64,000 bases of DNA from Phallus indusiatus (taxonomy: Eukaryota > Basidiomycota > Agaricomycetes > Phallales > Phallaceae). Shown one piece after another: positions 24,364 to 35,417 of this stretch. Below the pieces are notes generated by a model that saw only the letters and a program-made list of their open reading frames with translations, was not told the DNA's origin and did no database searches. The translations under genes were made by a program, and so were the position numbers. The stretch spans positions 1 to 64,000 of the forward strand of contig JAQFWX010000044.1 in assembly GCA_027605045.1 (NCBI GenBank), in the 5' to 3' direction. Every line of letters begins with the position of its first letter. Positions within the stretch are counted from its first letter, which is position 1.

Positions 24364-26123
24364 ATGGCTTCGACAAAAACAACAACATCCAAATCTCACC
24401 ATCCAAAAACACCTATTCGAACACGAGCGCCGCTAACACCATCGTTGGTAGCAGGTATTAATGCGCTGTCTCTGGGCTCCCCATCCAAACGACGAGCTCA
24501 TGCTCATGATGCAAATCCCTTTATATCTCGACCTTCGTCTCCCATCAAACAAGCTATCGGCGGTTTTGTTGTCACTGCGGAACTTCAGAGACAAGCTAAC
24601 CAGGGAGTGATCAGAAGAGGAGGCATTGAAAGTCGAATGGAAGTCGTGAAACATGACTACTTCCCGAGTCTACAAGCCAAACCTTCTCCGAGGCGTGCAA
24701 AGTCTATGACTCGTTTGGGCCCCGATGATAGATTCTTACCGAGAGCTCGTGGTCTCGACGATAGTGATATTGCTGCTGCGCCCATGAAACCATATCATCC
24801 AGATGGATCACCCAGACATGTTGCAAGACTAGCAGAAGCAGTTGGTTTACCCCTCAATCAGCGAGTTTTAAAGTATCATGAACCCCCGCCAATGCCATCA
24901 GCAGACAATAGTTTATCCCAGCAAAGATTGCACGTCCGTGCACTATATCAACGTACAAACGCAGGATCAAGTTCAACGGGTACTACCACCAACAAGACCC
25001 GAAAAATTCCGACTCAACCTGAGCGTGTCCTAGATGCTCCAGGAATGGCAGGTAAGCACATTAAAAGGCTTCTGAAACTTGAAACAAATCCTAAATCACG
25101 GCAATTAGACGACTTCTATCTTAACCTTATTTCGTGGTCCAGTACCAATATCCTGGCAGTAGCTCTGTCAGAGAACACCTATGTCTGGCGCGCAGATACA
25201 GGTACCGTAACCCAAATGGCCGAAGCCCCTGAGGGAACCTACGTTGCCTCCGTTTCATTTTCTAACGATGGCTCGTACCTTGCGATTGGACTGGGCACTG
25301 GCGATGTCGAACTTTGGGACGTTGAAAGTGGTACTAAACTGAGAACTATGACTGGTCATCAAGCGCAAGTTGCATGTATGTCATGGAGCGGACACTTGGT
25401 GAGCTCAGGGTGCGGGGACGGCAGCATCTGGCATCACGACGTTCGTGTAGCCCGTCACAAAGTTTGTGAACTACTTGGACACACCGGTGAAGTCTGTGGT
25501 CTCGATTGGCGTTCTGATGGGGATTTCCTTGCTAGTGGAGGCAATGACAATGTCGTGCAAGTTTGGGATGGTCGAGTTGGAGATGCCGGTGGTACCCATA
25601 GCGAGGAACCGTTTATGACTAAGAGAACGCATACGGCCGCTGTTAAGGTAATTTAATTTAAAAGCGACATTTTCATCTTTTTCTTGAGCTAATGTGTGAT
25701 TTTAAGGGAGTTTCATGGTGCCCCTGGCAGCCTTCCTTGCTAGCCACCGGAGGTGGTACCTCAGACGCGAAATTGCATATCTGGAATGTAACAACAAGTG
25801 CACGGATTTACTCGGCCCAGACTCCAGCACAAATCACGTCAGTGCGGTGGGCACCACATAAAAAGGAGATCTTTACGACACATGGATACCCCACCAATTC
25901 CATAATGATACACGCTTACCCGACAATGGAGCGGGTAGCTGAAATTCGTGACGCTCATGATGCAAGAGTGCTGTTCTCGCAAGTCAGTCCCCAGGGCGAT
26001 GTCGTCTGCACTGGAGCCGGCGATGAGAATCTCAAATTCTGGAGACTATGGGAGGTTCCAAAGAAGCGCAAGGAGAAGACCACACGAACCCTCACTGGAG
26101 ACAGTATTCTGCAGCTCAGATGA
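24364..26123 (+). CDS. CDC20: APC/C activator Cdc20 (WD40 repeat)
   Basis: Substrate adaptor that switches on the anaphase-promoting complex at metaphase and is the target of the spindle checkpoint. The product is 547 residues. The N-terminal about 220 residues are disordered and basic with a C-box-like DRFLPRARG; then comes the signature KIPTQPERVLDAPGM, directly followed by DDFYLNLISWSSTNILAVAL. Seven WD40 repeats follow, including GEVCGLDWRSDGDFLASGGN, SWCPWQPSLLATGGGTSDAK and GDENLKFWRLWEV. The C terminus is LQLR, close to the Ile-Arg tail that docks on the APC/C. Two introns: 25052-25108 (57 nt, no stop, frame-preserving) and 25648-25706. Removing the first gives the canonical APGM-A-DD junction. 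Cdc20 is preferred over Cdh1 because the PQPERVLDAP motif and the overall layout fit it best. Confidence 0.92.
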
Positions 26124-26262
26124 TATTTCGACGCTCTTTTCGCCGTACATATTCTGTTTGTTTTATACTAGGATACGTAATGTAAATAATAAAGAATAAA
26201 ATGTGATTATTATTAGACTACGCAGCGCAAAAGTGGGTCAAAGGTGCGATGCATATGTACAT

Positions 26263-26270
26263 TGACGTCA
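26263..26270. promoter_or_regulatory. TGACGTCA (CRE/bZIP) palindrome
   Basis: A perfect 8-bp CRE palindrome 78 bp before the ATG of the small Cys-tailed protein, followed by an A+T-rich tatttaa at about 26300. This spacing fits a proximal promoter bound by an ATF/CREB-type bZIP factor; binding is inferred. Confidence 0.5.
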
Positions 26271-26347
26271 TTGAACTGCGTACGCCACTACCGCCGTAGT
26301 TATTTAAGCGCGTCGTCTCCTATACACAACTCCATACTCTTTAAGCC

Positions 26348-26637
26348 ATGTCAGACTCTATTTCATCTCCAAATAACGCGATTAATGCACCAAAACCAGT
26401 CTACATTCCAAGTCACCAAACAACTATCTCTTCGCAACCTGTCGCAATTTCAGATATGACAACCCAACCAAAACGAACACCAAGGCGACAAACAACACAA
26501 AATGCTTTTAGAATCAGAGGTGGATGTATTCCATTACCGTGCCCGGTAAGTCTGAGGTGATTATAGCCGCCTCTATTCATGATTATCTGACAATAATCCA
26601 GGGCGGTGATGGCTGCTGTTGCATTTGTCCCATATAA
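26348..26637 (+). CDS. 77-residue protein with cysteine-rich C-terminal tail
   Basis: Two exons joined at a 56-nt intron (26546-26601) give a 77-residue protein. The first about 60 residues are polar, rich in Ser/Thr/Pro/Gln, with a basic patch (PKRTPRRQTT) and FRIRGGCIP. The tail, LPCPGGDGCCCICPI, packs five cysteines into 13 residues. It resembles the many short fungal proteins whose Cys-rich ends act as palmitoylated or membrane-associated modules (CYSTM-like), but I cannot name a family. There is no signal peptide. It has its own promoter with a CRE palindrome and converges on the ketopantoate reductase gene, 96 bp between stops. The tail is only visible after splicing; unspliced, the frame ends sooner. 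Confidence 0.65.
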
Positions 26638-26733
26638 GAACACGCCACATGCATCGTAACATTATCATCTGATAGCGCTTATTCTTCATTTTTATCTTCA
26701 TCACGGATCTTCATATACGACTCATATTGTATT

Positions 26734-28246
26734 TTAAAGTTTGGACGATGACAGTTGATGTTGTATCACGAATAATAGAGAATAAACCATTTCTAATCTC
26801 TGTAATTGTTTTAGATGGTAAGCCAAGGCACAACAAAAATGAGTAAAAGCACAGGATTGTTTTTTTTCGATGCTCTCTGGCATACTCCCGAAATGAAAAT
26901 AGAAAAAAAGAACTCGAACTCACAGGTGCATCAACGCCCAACTCTTTGGCTTTTCTTACTAACTCGCCCAAAACTACCTCAAGCTCCAATGGTTTCCCGC
27001 TTTCCAAATCTAACAGCATGCTTGCCTTATGGATACTATCCGGAGCTTTATGTAGCCTAGCCGTGTTCGCGATAGTGTTATCGATTATAGAAGAGGGAAG
27101 AGCTTCTTCCGAGAAACCCATTGCACGCCCAATTGCCAAAATCTCCTTCATCATGGCGCGAACTTGAGGTATAACTTGACTTTCTACGACCTCTTCTCTG
27201 AAAAATGCAGGAAGAGTATAACGTGTCAAAGCTGAACAAGCTCCGAGACCAGCATTCCTAGATTTCTTGTCAATCAAGAGCACTTTTATGAAAGAAACAA
27301 ATGCCATCAGTAAAACCTCACCAAAAGTTCTTCTCGAACTTCACTCTCTGAATTTCATCGACTATCCGCACAGGGCTGTCTATACCTTCTAAGAGACTCT
27401 TGAAATCTTCAAGTGTAGACTTCTCCTCAGGTGAATTGACCACGTCGGGCGAGAATGAAGGTCTGTACATTCCGATCACCAGCCGTTCCTACATGATAAA
27501 ATCAGTATTCTTCAAAGTAAAAAAAAACACAATCTGCGAACAGGATGACTATGTTCGATGATATTTCCATCTAGCAAGTTTGAACCTATCCAAAGAGCGG
27601 TAGTTATAATCTTGGGAGATTCGTTTCGTAGCCGCTTAACCTCGTTATAAAGGTTCTTCTCTACTCCTATACCGTTTTGAAGTAAAACGAATACAGGTAG
27701 TTCCCTGTCACCATGCAATAATGGTGCTAACAACGAAGATAAAGGTGATATCTCCGGAAGACATTTGGTTGCAACGATAACATGCGAATAAGGCTGATCT
27801 GCAGCGTCCGCGACGGATCTAACCACTGAATTTTGGATAATAATGTTAGCCAAGAGAGTACAAAAGCAATTGGAACATATCTCACATCTATCGGGTTTCC
27901 AGTTTGGAAAGTTTCCATACTTTCGAGAACGGATAGAAATACCATTGGCTGCCAGATGAAATGTGTCAACAATTCAATAGTTGATTTTCTAGCAAAAGCT
28001 GACCTTTCGTGGCTTCGTAGTTTCCTCGAGCAATACAAGTAACTCTAGCTTTCCCAGCTGCTTTGATCGCGTACGAGTCTGTTTTGAATGAATACTTCTT
28101 TACGGGCTGTATTCGAATTCAAGGATAAATTCCTCACATATAGCCCCGACACCACCCAATCCTGTTGTTTCTTCAGAAAATAAGACTTGAAATGAAGCTC
28201 AACGTAACTTACCCACAACTAGAACATTTTTCGTCGCTGTCGACAT
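26734..28246 (-). CDS. 2-dehydropantoate 2-reductase (ketopantoate reductase, ApbA/PanE family)
   Basis: NADPH-dependent reductase that makes pantoate for coenzyme A synthesis. The joined reading begins MSTATKNVLVVGLGGVGAIY, where the GxGGxG nucleotide loop is split by the first intron. It continues with ARVTCIARGNY, the mid motif SHVIVATKCLPE, FVLLQNGIGVEKNLYNEV and RVKFEKNFW, and the C-terminal domain with ALPSSIIDNTIANTAR. It ends DAPRLEMVYSLLFVIQHQ, the usual PRLE-type C terminus. Six or more introns all have GT-AG ends, including one of about 115 nt before the last exon. Fungal genomes carry several members of this family and some act on other 2-keto acids, so substrate is less certain than fold. 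Confidence 0.85.
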
Positions 28247-28435
28247 GGCGAGAGACCTAATGTTACGCAATTTATCATCGGACGAGTCATCGGAAAGGAG
28301 ACACGAAAAGAAGTCTCTCACGCTACGTACAATGCCAATACTAGGATATTCGATACATGTTTAGATCTAATTACTACAGTATGCTTAATCCTAAATACTA
28401 CAACATGTCAAAAAACAACAAGTAAAAGAGAATAG

Positions 28436-29445
28436 CTACAATCTGCGCTTTTTCGGTTCGGATTCAACATTAGCTAGTTCAAAATCTCGAGGCCGGCTTG
28501 CCTTCTCGGCTTCAAGAGCACCATGGATAGTCCATAATTCTTCTGCTTCACCAAACACTTCACGTTGCGTATTCTCGATTTCCACATTACTATAAACATG
28601 ATCGTCCCCGTTCGCTCGTTCAATCAGACGCGATACAGCCCATTGATCGTACCCAGTTCGTCCGCGCTCCCATGGCCGTTTAGTTGGATCTTGTAGCTGT
28701 TGTGAAGGTGAAGGAATTGAAGAGTCAGAAAATGTGGGTTCGGGAAGTGAATTCGCGAGTTCGGTTAAAGTGTCGACAAGGAATGATGAGGGTGGTTCCG
28801 AGGGTAGAAAAGATATTGAGTCAAACCGTGCGCGGGCACGGGCTAGCTGGGCATTTGAGACGGGTATGGCAGATTTCAGTAAACGAGTAAGTCGTCGTTT
28901 CTTTTTGATACTTTAATTAGTTATTGTGTAGTGACGCGTACAACTCGGACGTACATTCCGTAACTGTTTTCTCAATTCGATGATTTCTTCAAACAACTCT
29001 GCTTCGGCGTTAGGGTCCTGCTGAAGGTTTAAACCGCGTTGGTGCGGAACAGTGACGCGTAAATCTGGAGAAATAAAGAATATATTCCGCAGCGTCCAGA
29101 CTTCAAAAAAGTCAAAAGCCAGGTCAACGTGTGATTCCAACAAAGTTTGAAAGGCAACTAGTCCCTAATATAAGAAAACACGAATGTTGAGCGCGTTTTT
29201 ACCTGGTACAATCACGCACGTACCTCCTCAACTTCTGTAGCCAAGTCTTCTTGTTGTTGTAGGTTGCTAGTACCACTCTTCGCGCGTTCTTGAGTCCACT
29301 CGGACATGAGTGTTGCAACTTCCTCGGTGCAAAGATCTATCTGCTCATTTGCGATATTGATAACATTGTCTAGGAATAGCTGAGGATGAAACCCAAGAAT
29401 TTCTGACAATAAACTGCCAGTCTCAAGTTGAAGTTGAGCAGACAT
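28436..29445 (-). CDS. MIS12: Kinetochore protein Mis12/Mtw1
   Basis: Subunit of the four-protein Mis12 complex (part of the KMN network) that links inner kinetochore to microtubule-binding Ndc80. The joined product is about 290 residues: LLSEILGFHPQLFLDNVINI at the N terminus, then the family core LVAFQTLLESHVDLAFDFFE, WTLRNIFFI and VPHQRGLNL, and a coiled-coil LFEEIIELRKQLRN. After a 52-nt intron comes KRRLTRLLKSAI, then a Ser/Pro-rich region and an acidic/basic C terminus ending SEPKKRRL. The HV(D)xAFDxFE string is diagnostic. Three exons with good GT-AG introns; no break. Confidence 0.9.
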
Positions 29446-31900
29446 TATGTGGAAGAGCTTGGGGAGCGCAACTGTTTTTCGGGATCAATTCCCACGCACG
29501 ACGTAATTTTGAACCTGACCACCAAACAAATATTTCAAGTCTACTGCCTCCCTCCATCGTCTTAGTTTTTACGACAATATTGTAATGCAGTCAGGAACTG
29601 TTAATAACATCTTATATGTATCATGGCAGGGCATCGGGTTGAAATATTCTTAATCGGAAGATTCAGGAAGATTCAGGAATCGGAACAAGCTAGCCCTGTT
29701 TTACCTAACTTCTTCGAAGAAGTGAGCATTGCGCTCGTTTCAGTATATATAAAAATGTACACCAATAATCAGATGAAGCTCTTGCAACTGTGGGAGATAG
29801 GAGAAATGTTTCCAGGTGCTTTCATAAGTAAGTCACATTTGTACCGACATGCTTATGATCATCTCATAAAATCTAGATAATGCATCAGAGTTATTGATCT
29901 ATATATCTGGAGTCGTCATATTACTCGAGAGAACTCTGAACTTGGCTTTAGCCTGAACACCAATCAAATTGCCATAGAGGAACGATCTCTCGTACATTTC
30001 CGGAGCTGAAATCCGCATAAATTACTCAACTCACAAATCCGTCGATTTCCTTTTTACGATATTTGATCAATAAATGTAAACCGGCCCTTATTTCAGACTT
30101 AGGAAACTTTCAATTAAATTTTGATCTAATTGAAAGCATTCCATTCCCCGTCTGCTATTGACTTTTGAGGGAGAGGCGGCATCCCGAGGAGACTTGAATC
30201 TAGCACAAGAGTTACAGGTCTACTACCATGATGATCGCGTAAGCTAAAGTACCAAGTGTGTTCCCCATTCACTTATTCTGATTTCCACTAAGATTTTCTC
30301 GGAATTGGAATCTGCACTTGTTTGTACGTGTTTCAACAAGTATGCTTAGGTGTACTTCAAATATCACTATGTAGACAGGTAAAGAATAAAAGCAATTCCG
30401 TTGTCTTCTTCTTTGGTTCTTCCAGCTTTCTATCTCAAAAATCATCTCAAATGGTCATTGTCACATCTGCATTCCGGTTTCTTGCTTTGTCTTTACGCCT
30501 CTTGCGGGATAGCTGCAACATGTCAGTGACCTTATGTACAAACGACAAATCTCGGCCGGATGAGTATTTGATAAGGGGTAAGAAATTGTGGAATGTTTCC
30601 CTTCGGTGTTTTTCTATATCCTTATCAAATAATCTACACAGGATTTCCTACCGATGATCCCAGATAGCCCATATATCGATTAAAGTAGGTAAGTAGTAAA
30701 CTTTTGAAATCGTTAATTATAATACGCTTCAGATGATGTTTCATTGGACGTATAAAGCCAGACAAACAAGTATAGGGTAAAAATAATCACCGTTCTAATC
30801 GTCCTGCATTACCCTTTATTAACACACCTTCAGTTTCGTCAGCAGTGTAGCTCCACGAGTGATGCTGACATGCTGGACAAAGGACAAAATGTGGAAACAA
30901 GAGATATTGGGAAGGCTGGGCCCTTGCTCACAGAAACAGGAACACATAATGGTTTGTCTCGCGTTAGGGCTAGAGTAACGGCTTTAGGTGAAGAAGTCGT
31001 AAGGACCCTAAGGACCAGCTGGCTTCACATCTAAAGCAACGGGAGCGGACGGTTTTTGGGATCATAGGCACAAAGTTTTACGAGCAGGATTTCTTCGCTG
31101 TCCTTCCACCGAGAATTCTAAATCTCTTTCACAAGAGGATCACCCTCGCCTCAACTTGTTTCCTTTGTTTCTAAAGCGGTTCACAAGTCGCTTTCTGTAC
31201 CTATGTTAAAGGTTTTTTTATCATTATTAGCATCCTGAATACAAGGCATTCACGTACTGTGGAAAACCAGAAAAAAAACAAGACAGGCTCTCTTCTACGT
31301 GGAACTGGATTTGATATATCGAAATCGCTTAAACAAAGGCCCATTCTGATCTTAAGAGCATGGTGTTGTTTTGAATATTTGAATAGTATATTGTCCACTT
31401 TTTCCCATTGCAATGAACCCACGGGGCTTACATGGTATCTGCGCGCAGTGGACCTTCTTTCTGGACAGCAGCTGTCCGTGCATGTTTCTTCATTCCGGCA
31501 CCATCCATTTTGGATTACCATTTGAATCCTTCAATGATCGTATCCAAAGTTAATGACCAGGGCGGGACATCTGGCTGGAAGCCGAATTCTAAGTCACTGC
31601 TCATTTTCGAAGATTATCGTGCTTTGTAACGAAGGGTGAAAGTGATAAGATTGGTGACAGCAGGAGAGGATGGAGAGAATAACAAAACCCAAGGGATATG
31701 AAGCTCGAAAAGAGGGTCATCCAGCCTTTGGGACGCTGTATGCCGTTTACCCGTAGATCTGAAGCCGTCGATGTATGGCCCGAGGTCAAATTTAGCATAA
31801 ATAAGTATCTCGTCCAGCTGTTCTTGTCTTGGTGCTGTAATCAAAAATAGTCTCGGAACGATTACTGATAATTGGACACAGTCGTATAGCGTAGCAATTG
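29446..31900. other. Gene-poor stretch
   Basis: About 2.4 kb with no supported gene. The first about 150 bp must be the MIS12 promoter. The frames at 29623-29880 and 30322-30657 show no known motif. A 10-bp direct duplication (agattcagga twice, at about 29659-29678) and a hairpin at 30107-30136 are present. Minus-strand frames at 31201-31521 and 31614-31844 may be further debris of the decayed locus to the right. Confidence 0.45.
30107..30136. repeat. Perfect 10-bp inverted repeat with 10-nt loop
   Basis: ctttcaatta (30107-30116) and taattgaaag (30127-30136) are perfect reverse complements around a 10-nt spacer. It stands in non-coding DNA, so it may be a hairpin or the end of an old element. 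Confidence 0.6.
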
Positions 31901-32760
31901 CAAGGTCCTGAGTGGAATCGTAAAGGTCAACCCTGTCCTAAAGGACCGTTTTGTTCAGGCTTTGTCAACGGTACGGGCGAATTGCCATTTTGATCCAAGT
32001 CAAACCATCGCGAATGCATTCAACTAGGTGCTTGACGTATTCTAGTCCCGGCCTACGTCAAAAAAGAGGCATGAGTCAATTATCGCGAGACACATTCGAT
32101 TGAAGCCCTCTTACCTTGGTAGAGATCCTTCCACTTATCCGAATTAGGCTCGTACCAACGGATTGTATTTACATGCGCTTTTACAATAATTAATAATATT
32201 AGATCGAGTATAAACCTTTCAATGTTTCGGAAGCTAACTCACCAGCTACATCACCGCGCCTTAGGCTTATTGCCTTTCCCAGGTTCATATGCTTTATCGA
32301 TTTTGTCTTTTCCTTGGATATAATCAAAGTCGTATGCCAAACGTGTGTTGTGAAGTTAAGTTTGTTGGACCGATTTTGTCACTTTCAAATGTAGGTAGAA
32401 GTTGAAGTGCAGCCTTCGAGATATTCCGCCGAAATGGTCCAACTTCCGGCATTGAAAATACACGAAACCTTCACCCGAAAGTTAAATCGAAAAGTTGAAA
32501 AATAAAGCTCGATTATCCTTCTAAAACGCGGCCCATTGCTTCAAGTTGATCGAGGGATCGTCATCTCTATAGATTCAAGTTGATTAAGAAAAGTGGCTTC
32601 AATTCAATATCTCAACATCGTGAGGAGTTCGAGATGCTTACTTTTCATGTCCATAGTGATCGGTGACACCGCACCCAAGGCCGAATTTGTATTGAATGCC
32701 ACCTGAAGAGGAAAGGGTTGGGGGATAACGACGGCAGCCTAAAGTTGGCCATTATACGTG
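31900..32760 (-). pseudogene. Decayed multi-exon gene, family not recognised
   Basis: Read on the minus strand, several segments look like real exons next to splice-like borders: VIPQPFPLQVAFNTNSALG and SPITMDMK (about 32745-32650), AYDFDYIQGKDKIDKAYEPG (about 32335-32275), HVNTIRWYEPNSDKWKDLY (about 32178-32117) and EYVKHLVECIRDGLTWIKM (about 32045-31985). They do not join into one frame: AYDFDYIQG and the WYEPNSDKW exon need a +1 shift, and another shift lies near 32050. A live gene with unusual splicing is less likely than a pseudogene. No function is proposed. Confidence 0.35.
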
Positions 32761-33136
32761 TAATCGTGCTGAATTCTCCGCCGTTAATAGGTCGTTTAAC
32801 ACGTCAAGGGGGGTAGCTCAAAAAACGTAATGGAAGGTTTGAGAAAAAGTTTAAAAGAAAGTATGAACACATTACCAGCAGAACCCTTTGAACAATATAA
32901 GATATCTGGGCGCGGCCATTTTATTCCACCTTTTCGTTTTTCAAATTTCGATGGAAGCATTGTCAACGATTTTGCGCAAAGGACCAGGTGCCTTCAATGC
33001 ACGCTTTTCCCGTCCATAATAGAGGGCAGTCTGGGAGCTGCGGCATGTCGATAGTTGTTATAACAGCAACTTATTGACCACACCACCTACTAAGTATCAT
33101 CGACTCTTTATCAATAAATAATAATCCTCAATATAT

Positions 33137-33358
33137 TCACGTACAGATCACAATTACGACCGCACTGTCATTGAAATCCTTTTCATCATACACTTTCGAC
33201 TTTATTGCTTTCTCTTTGGCTTTTACGTTGTCCCTAAAGGCTAAGGCAACAATTGAGATATCAGGATAGCTCTGGACCGCATTGAACAGTACCACTGATC
33301 CTAATGTAGGCTCTTCCGGGGATTTCGAACCTCTGAGCTGGAAGCCTTCTACCTTCAA
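33137..33358 (-). pseudogene. Possible remnant of an NAD(P)-binding (NmrA/epimerase-like) domain
   Basis: A 73-codon frame contains YPDISIVALAFRDNVKAKEK and then DEKDFNDSAVVIVICT. This is the order and spacing of the second beta-strand, the cofactor Arg, and the D..D(A)VVI strand of Rossmann-type NmrA proteins. The Gly-rich loop that should come before it is not convincing and no downstream catalytic part was found. It is either a fragment or chance similarity. Confidence 0.3.
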
Positions 33359-33997
33359 GCGGATTGTCCACAGTCAACTGAGTGGCCCTGAGGGATATTA
33401 ATATTTCTTTCAGCGTAAGTAGAGTTTGAATATTCTCTTACCAAAGAGGCTCAATTAATCTGTAAATGATAGGAACGATGAGCTAGTTCCTTTCGCATGC
33501 TGCAGGCCTGACCTCGCTGTTTCATGGCAAACAAACGCCTATAGGCCCCTAGGAATTGCTGAAAACAGTCACGTGCCTGCCAAGGACCCAACTCTTAAGC
33601 GCCTTTGTCAGCATGTCTATGCGGGGGGGGGCCGTTTAATTGTTTCGATATTCCTTCATGTCGGACAATATCCGAGCTGATACTAATTAGTACTAAACTC
33701 TATGCAGGGTTACAGCAATAAAATCCTCCCACGTTAATAGCACTCACTTGACTTTTAGAATATCCCCGGTCGGGCATTTTCAACCCCGTTTCCCACTTGA
33801 ATACATAAAAACTTTGAAGTTCTAACCCCAACTTTAAAGCCGGATATGCCGCTGTGGCACTCATTTTGATAAGACTTGAATTCGTTATCGTATTGATCAT
33901 CTCTTCAAAACTGCCAATTCGCGTTAATTTATTGCACAGCAATATCCTGCTAGTCAAGTATATACATTCTAATTCCAGTAACCCCAACCCACACCTA

Positions 33998-35417
33998 CTA
34001 TTTCGAGTTTACAAAAATTGATTTCGGCATCATCATTCCGACCTGCAGGTAGGGATCAGTGTTAACGGGCTAGCCAGAGGACTGCATACATACCACATAG
34101 TTTGGCATGTCAACCTAAAGTTATGTTTATTCAAGTTGATCCTTGCAAATTCATCCAACATCAAACCTACCACTTCATGTAATCTCAAATCGCCCGCGAC
34201 ACTGCATAGCATATATGCGTCCTCTCGACTCAAACCATGTTCGGCCTGGAGATACTGAATCATCGCACGCGCTGCATCTCGTGTCGTTTCACGCAAGTCT
34301 ACCTTAAGAATTTAGCAAAAATTCCAAAGAAAATATTCTTGTGGCTTCCCACCTGGCCCTACACCTGTGGTTGTGTAGTACTGTTCACCATTGATTGTAA
34401 CCGCCGGAGGCGTGGAGAAATGGGGCGTTTTAACATATTTTTTATCCTTGAGAACAGTCAAGCGAACGCGTGTTTTTATGGGTGTCTCAATCGCAGTTCC
34501 TTTGTTTACCCAGTTAGCAAGCCACTAACCTAGCTTCTATTTGCGATAAAGGGGGAGAGAAAGCATACCGCATATTTCTGTAGATATTGGTTATCTTATC
34601 TCAAAGTGTTCAAAATAACATACAAGAGAAATTACCTCCATCTCCTTGAGCAGCATGTCCGTCCTGTATATTTTCTCGTGGTTCAGAAACCCTTTCACTT
34701 ATAAAGAGAAAAGACGAACGCCCATAGAAAACAGTGCACCGCGTACTTCCACGGGAAGATAGAGTTTTGCGCCGGCGGTCAGATGTTTCGTATCGATATT
34801 ACCCTAGATAAAAATAAAGAATCTGTATCATCCTACGCATATGTGGCACTAATTAGAAAACATACACCAGTTTTGTAAGGAGGAATCGTTGGATGAGGCC
34901 CAGGAGCACCCGGCGCAACTCCCATTTCACCAGCAAAAGGCCGCACCGGAATACGAATCGAATCATTGAACCACGCCTCGCCTTTCTTGACATCGATCTT
35001 CCAAATTTTTAGAGCAGGAGTTAGGAATTCATCATGCAATAGTCCAAAACCGGACATAATTCCTGTCCAACCCCATTCTGCTGGATCAATGGACAGAACT
35101 TCCACTTCAAGTGTATCACCGGGTTCTGCGCCGGTCACGTATACCGGTCCGTTGACTTGATCCACCCGAGTTAAGTCAATGTGCGATAACGTTTCTACAG
35201 TAGATGATTCCGTTATCTGTCCATTACTGGCGTCTAGACAATCGAATTCTACGATATCGCCTGTTTGAACAGTCATCACAGGCGGAATGCTAATTATTTT
35301 TGGAGAAGTTAATGATTAACATGAGCGAAGTAGACCCTGAGCAAAAAGAAAAGAGGCATGCCTGTTATCCCATGCCAGATGGCTATTTGCTCGTTTAACA
35401 GAGTGAATTGTGGCCAT
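33998..35417 (-). CDS. Acetamidase/formamidase family amidohydrolase
   Basis: Hydrolyses formamide or short amides to ammonia and acid in nitrogen use. The joined protein is about 300 residues, as in the shorter members: ATIHSVKRANSHLAWDNS, then IPPVMTVQTGDIVEFDCLDA, GPVYVTGAEPGDTLEVEVL, WGWTGIMSGFGLLHDEF, APGAPGPHPTIPPYKTGGN, DTKHLTAGAKLYLPVEV, MGDGHAAQGDGEICGTAIE, and DAYMLCSVAGDLRLHEVVD near the end. The gene has an intron with a GC donor after the first exon (35290-35361) and a 9-nt exon (34569-34577) that supplies the E-I-C-G of the conserved GDGEIxG motif. With these two joins the family motif order is perfect, so the gene is taken as intact. Start MATIHSVK at 35417; stop TAG at 33998. 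Confidence 0.85.

Noticed and set aside
29623..29880. 85-codon plus-strand frame upstream of MIS12
   Set aside because: The frame contains a 10-bp direct duplication and shows no domain; probably MIS12 upstream DNA.
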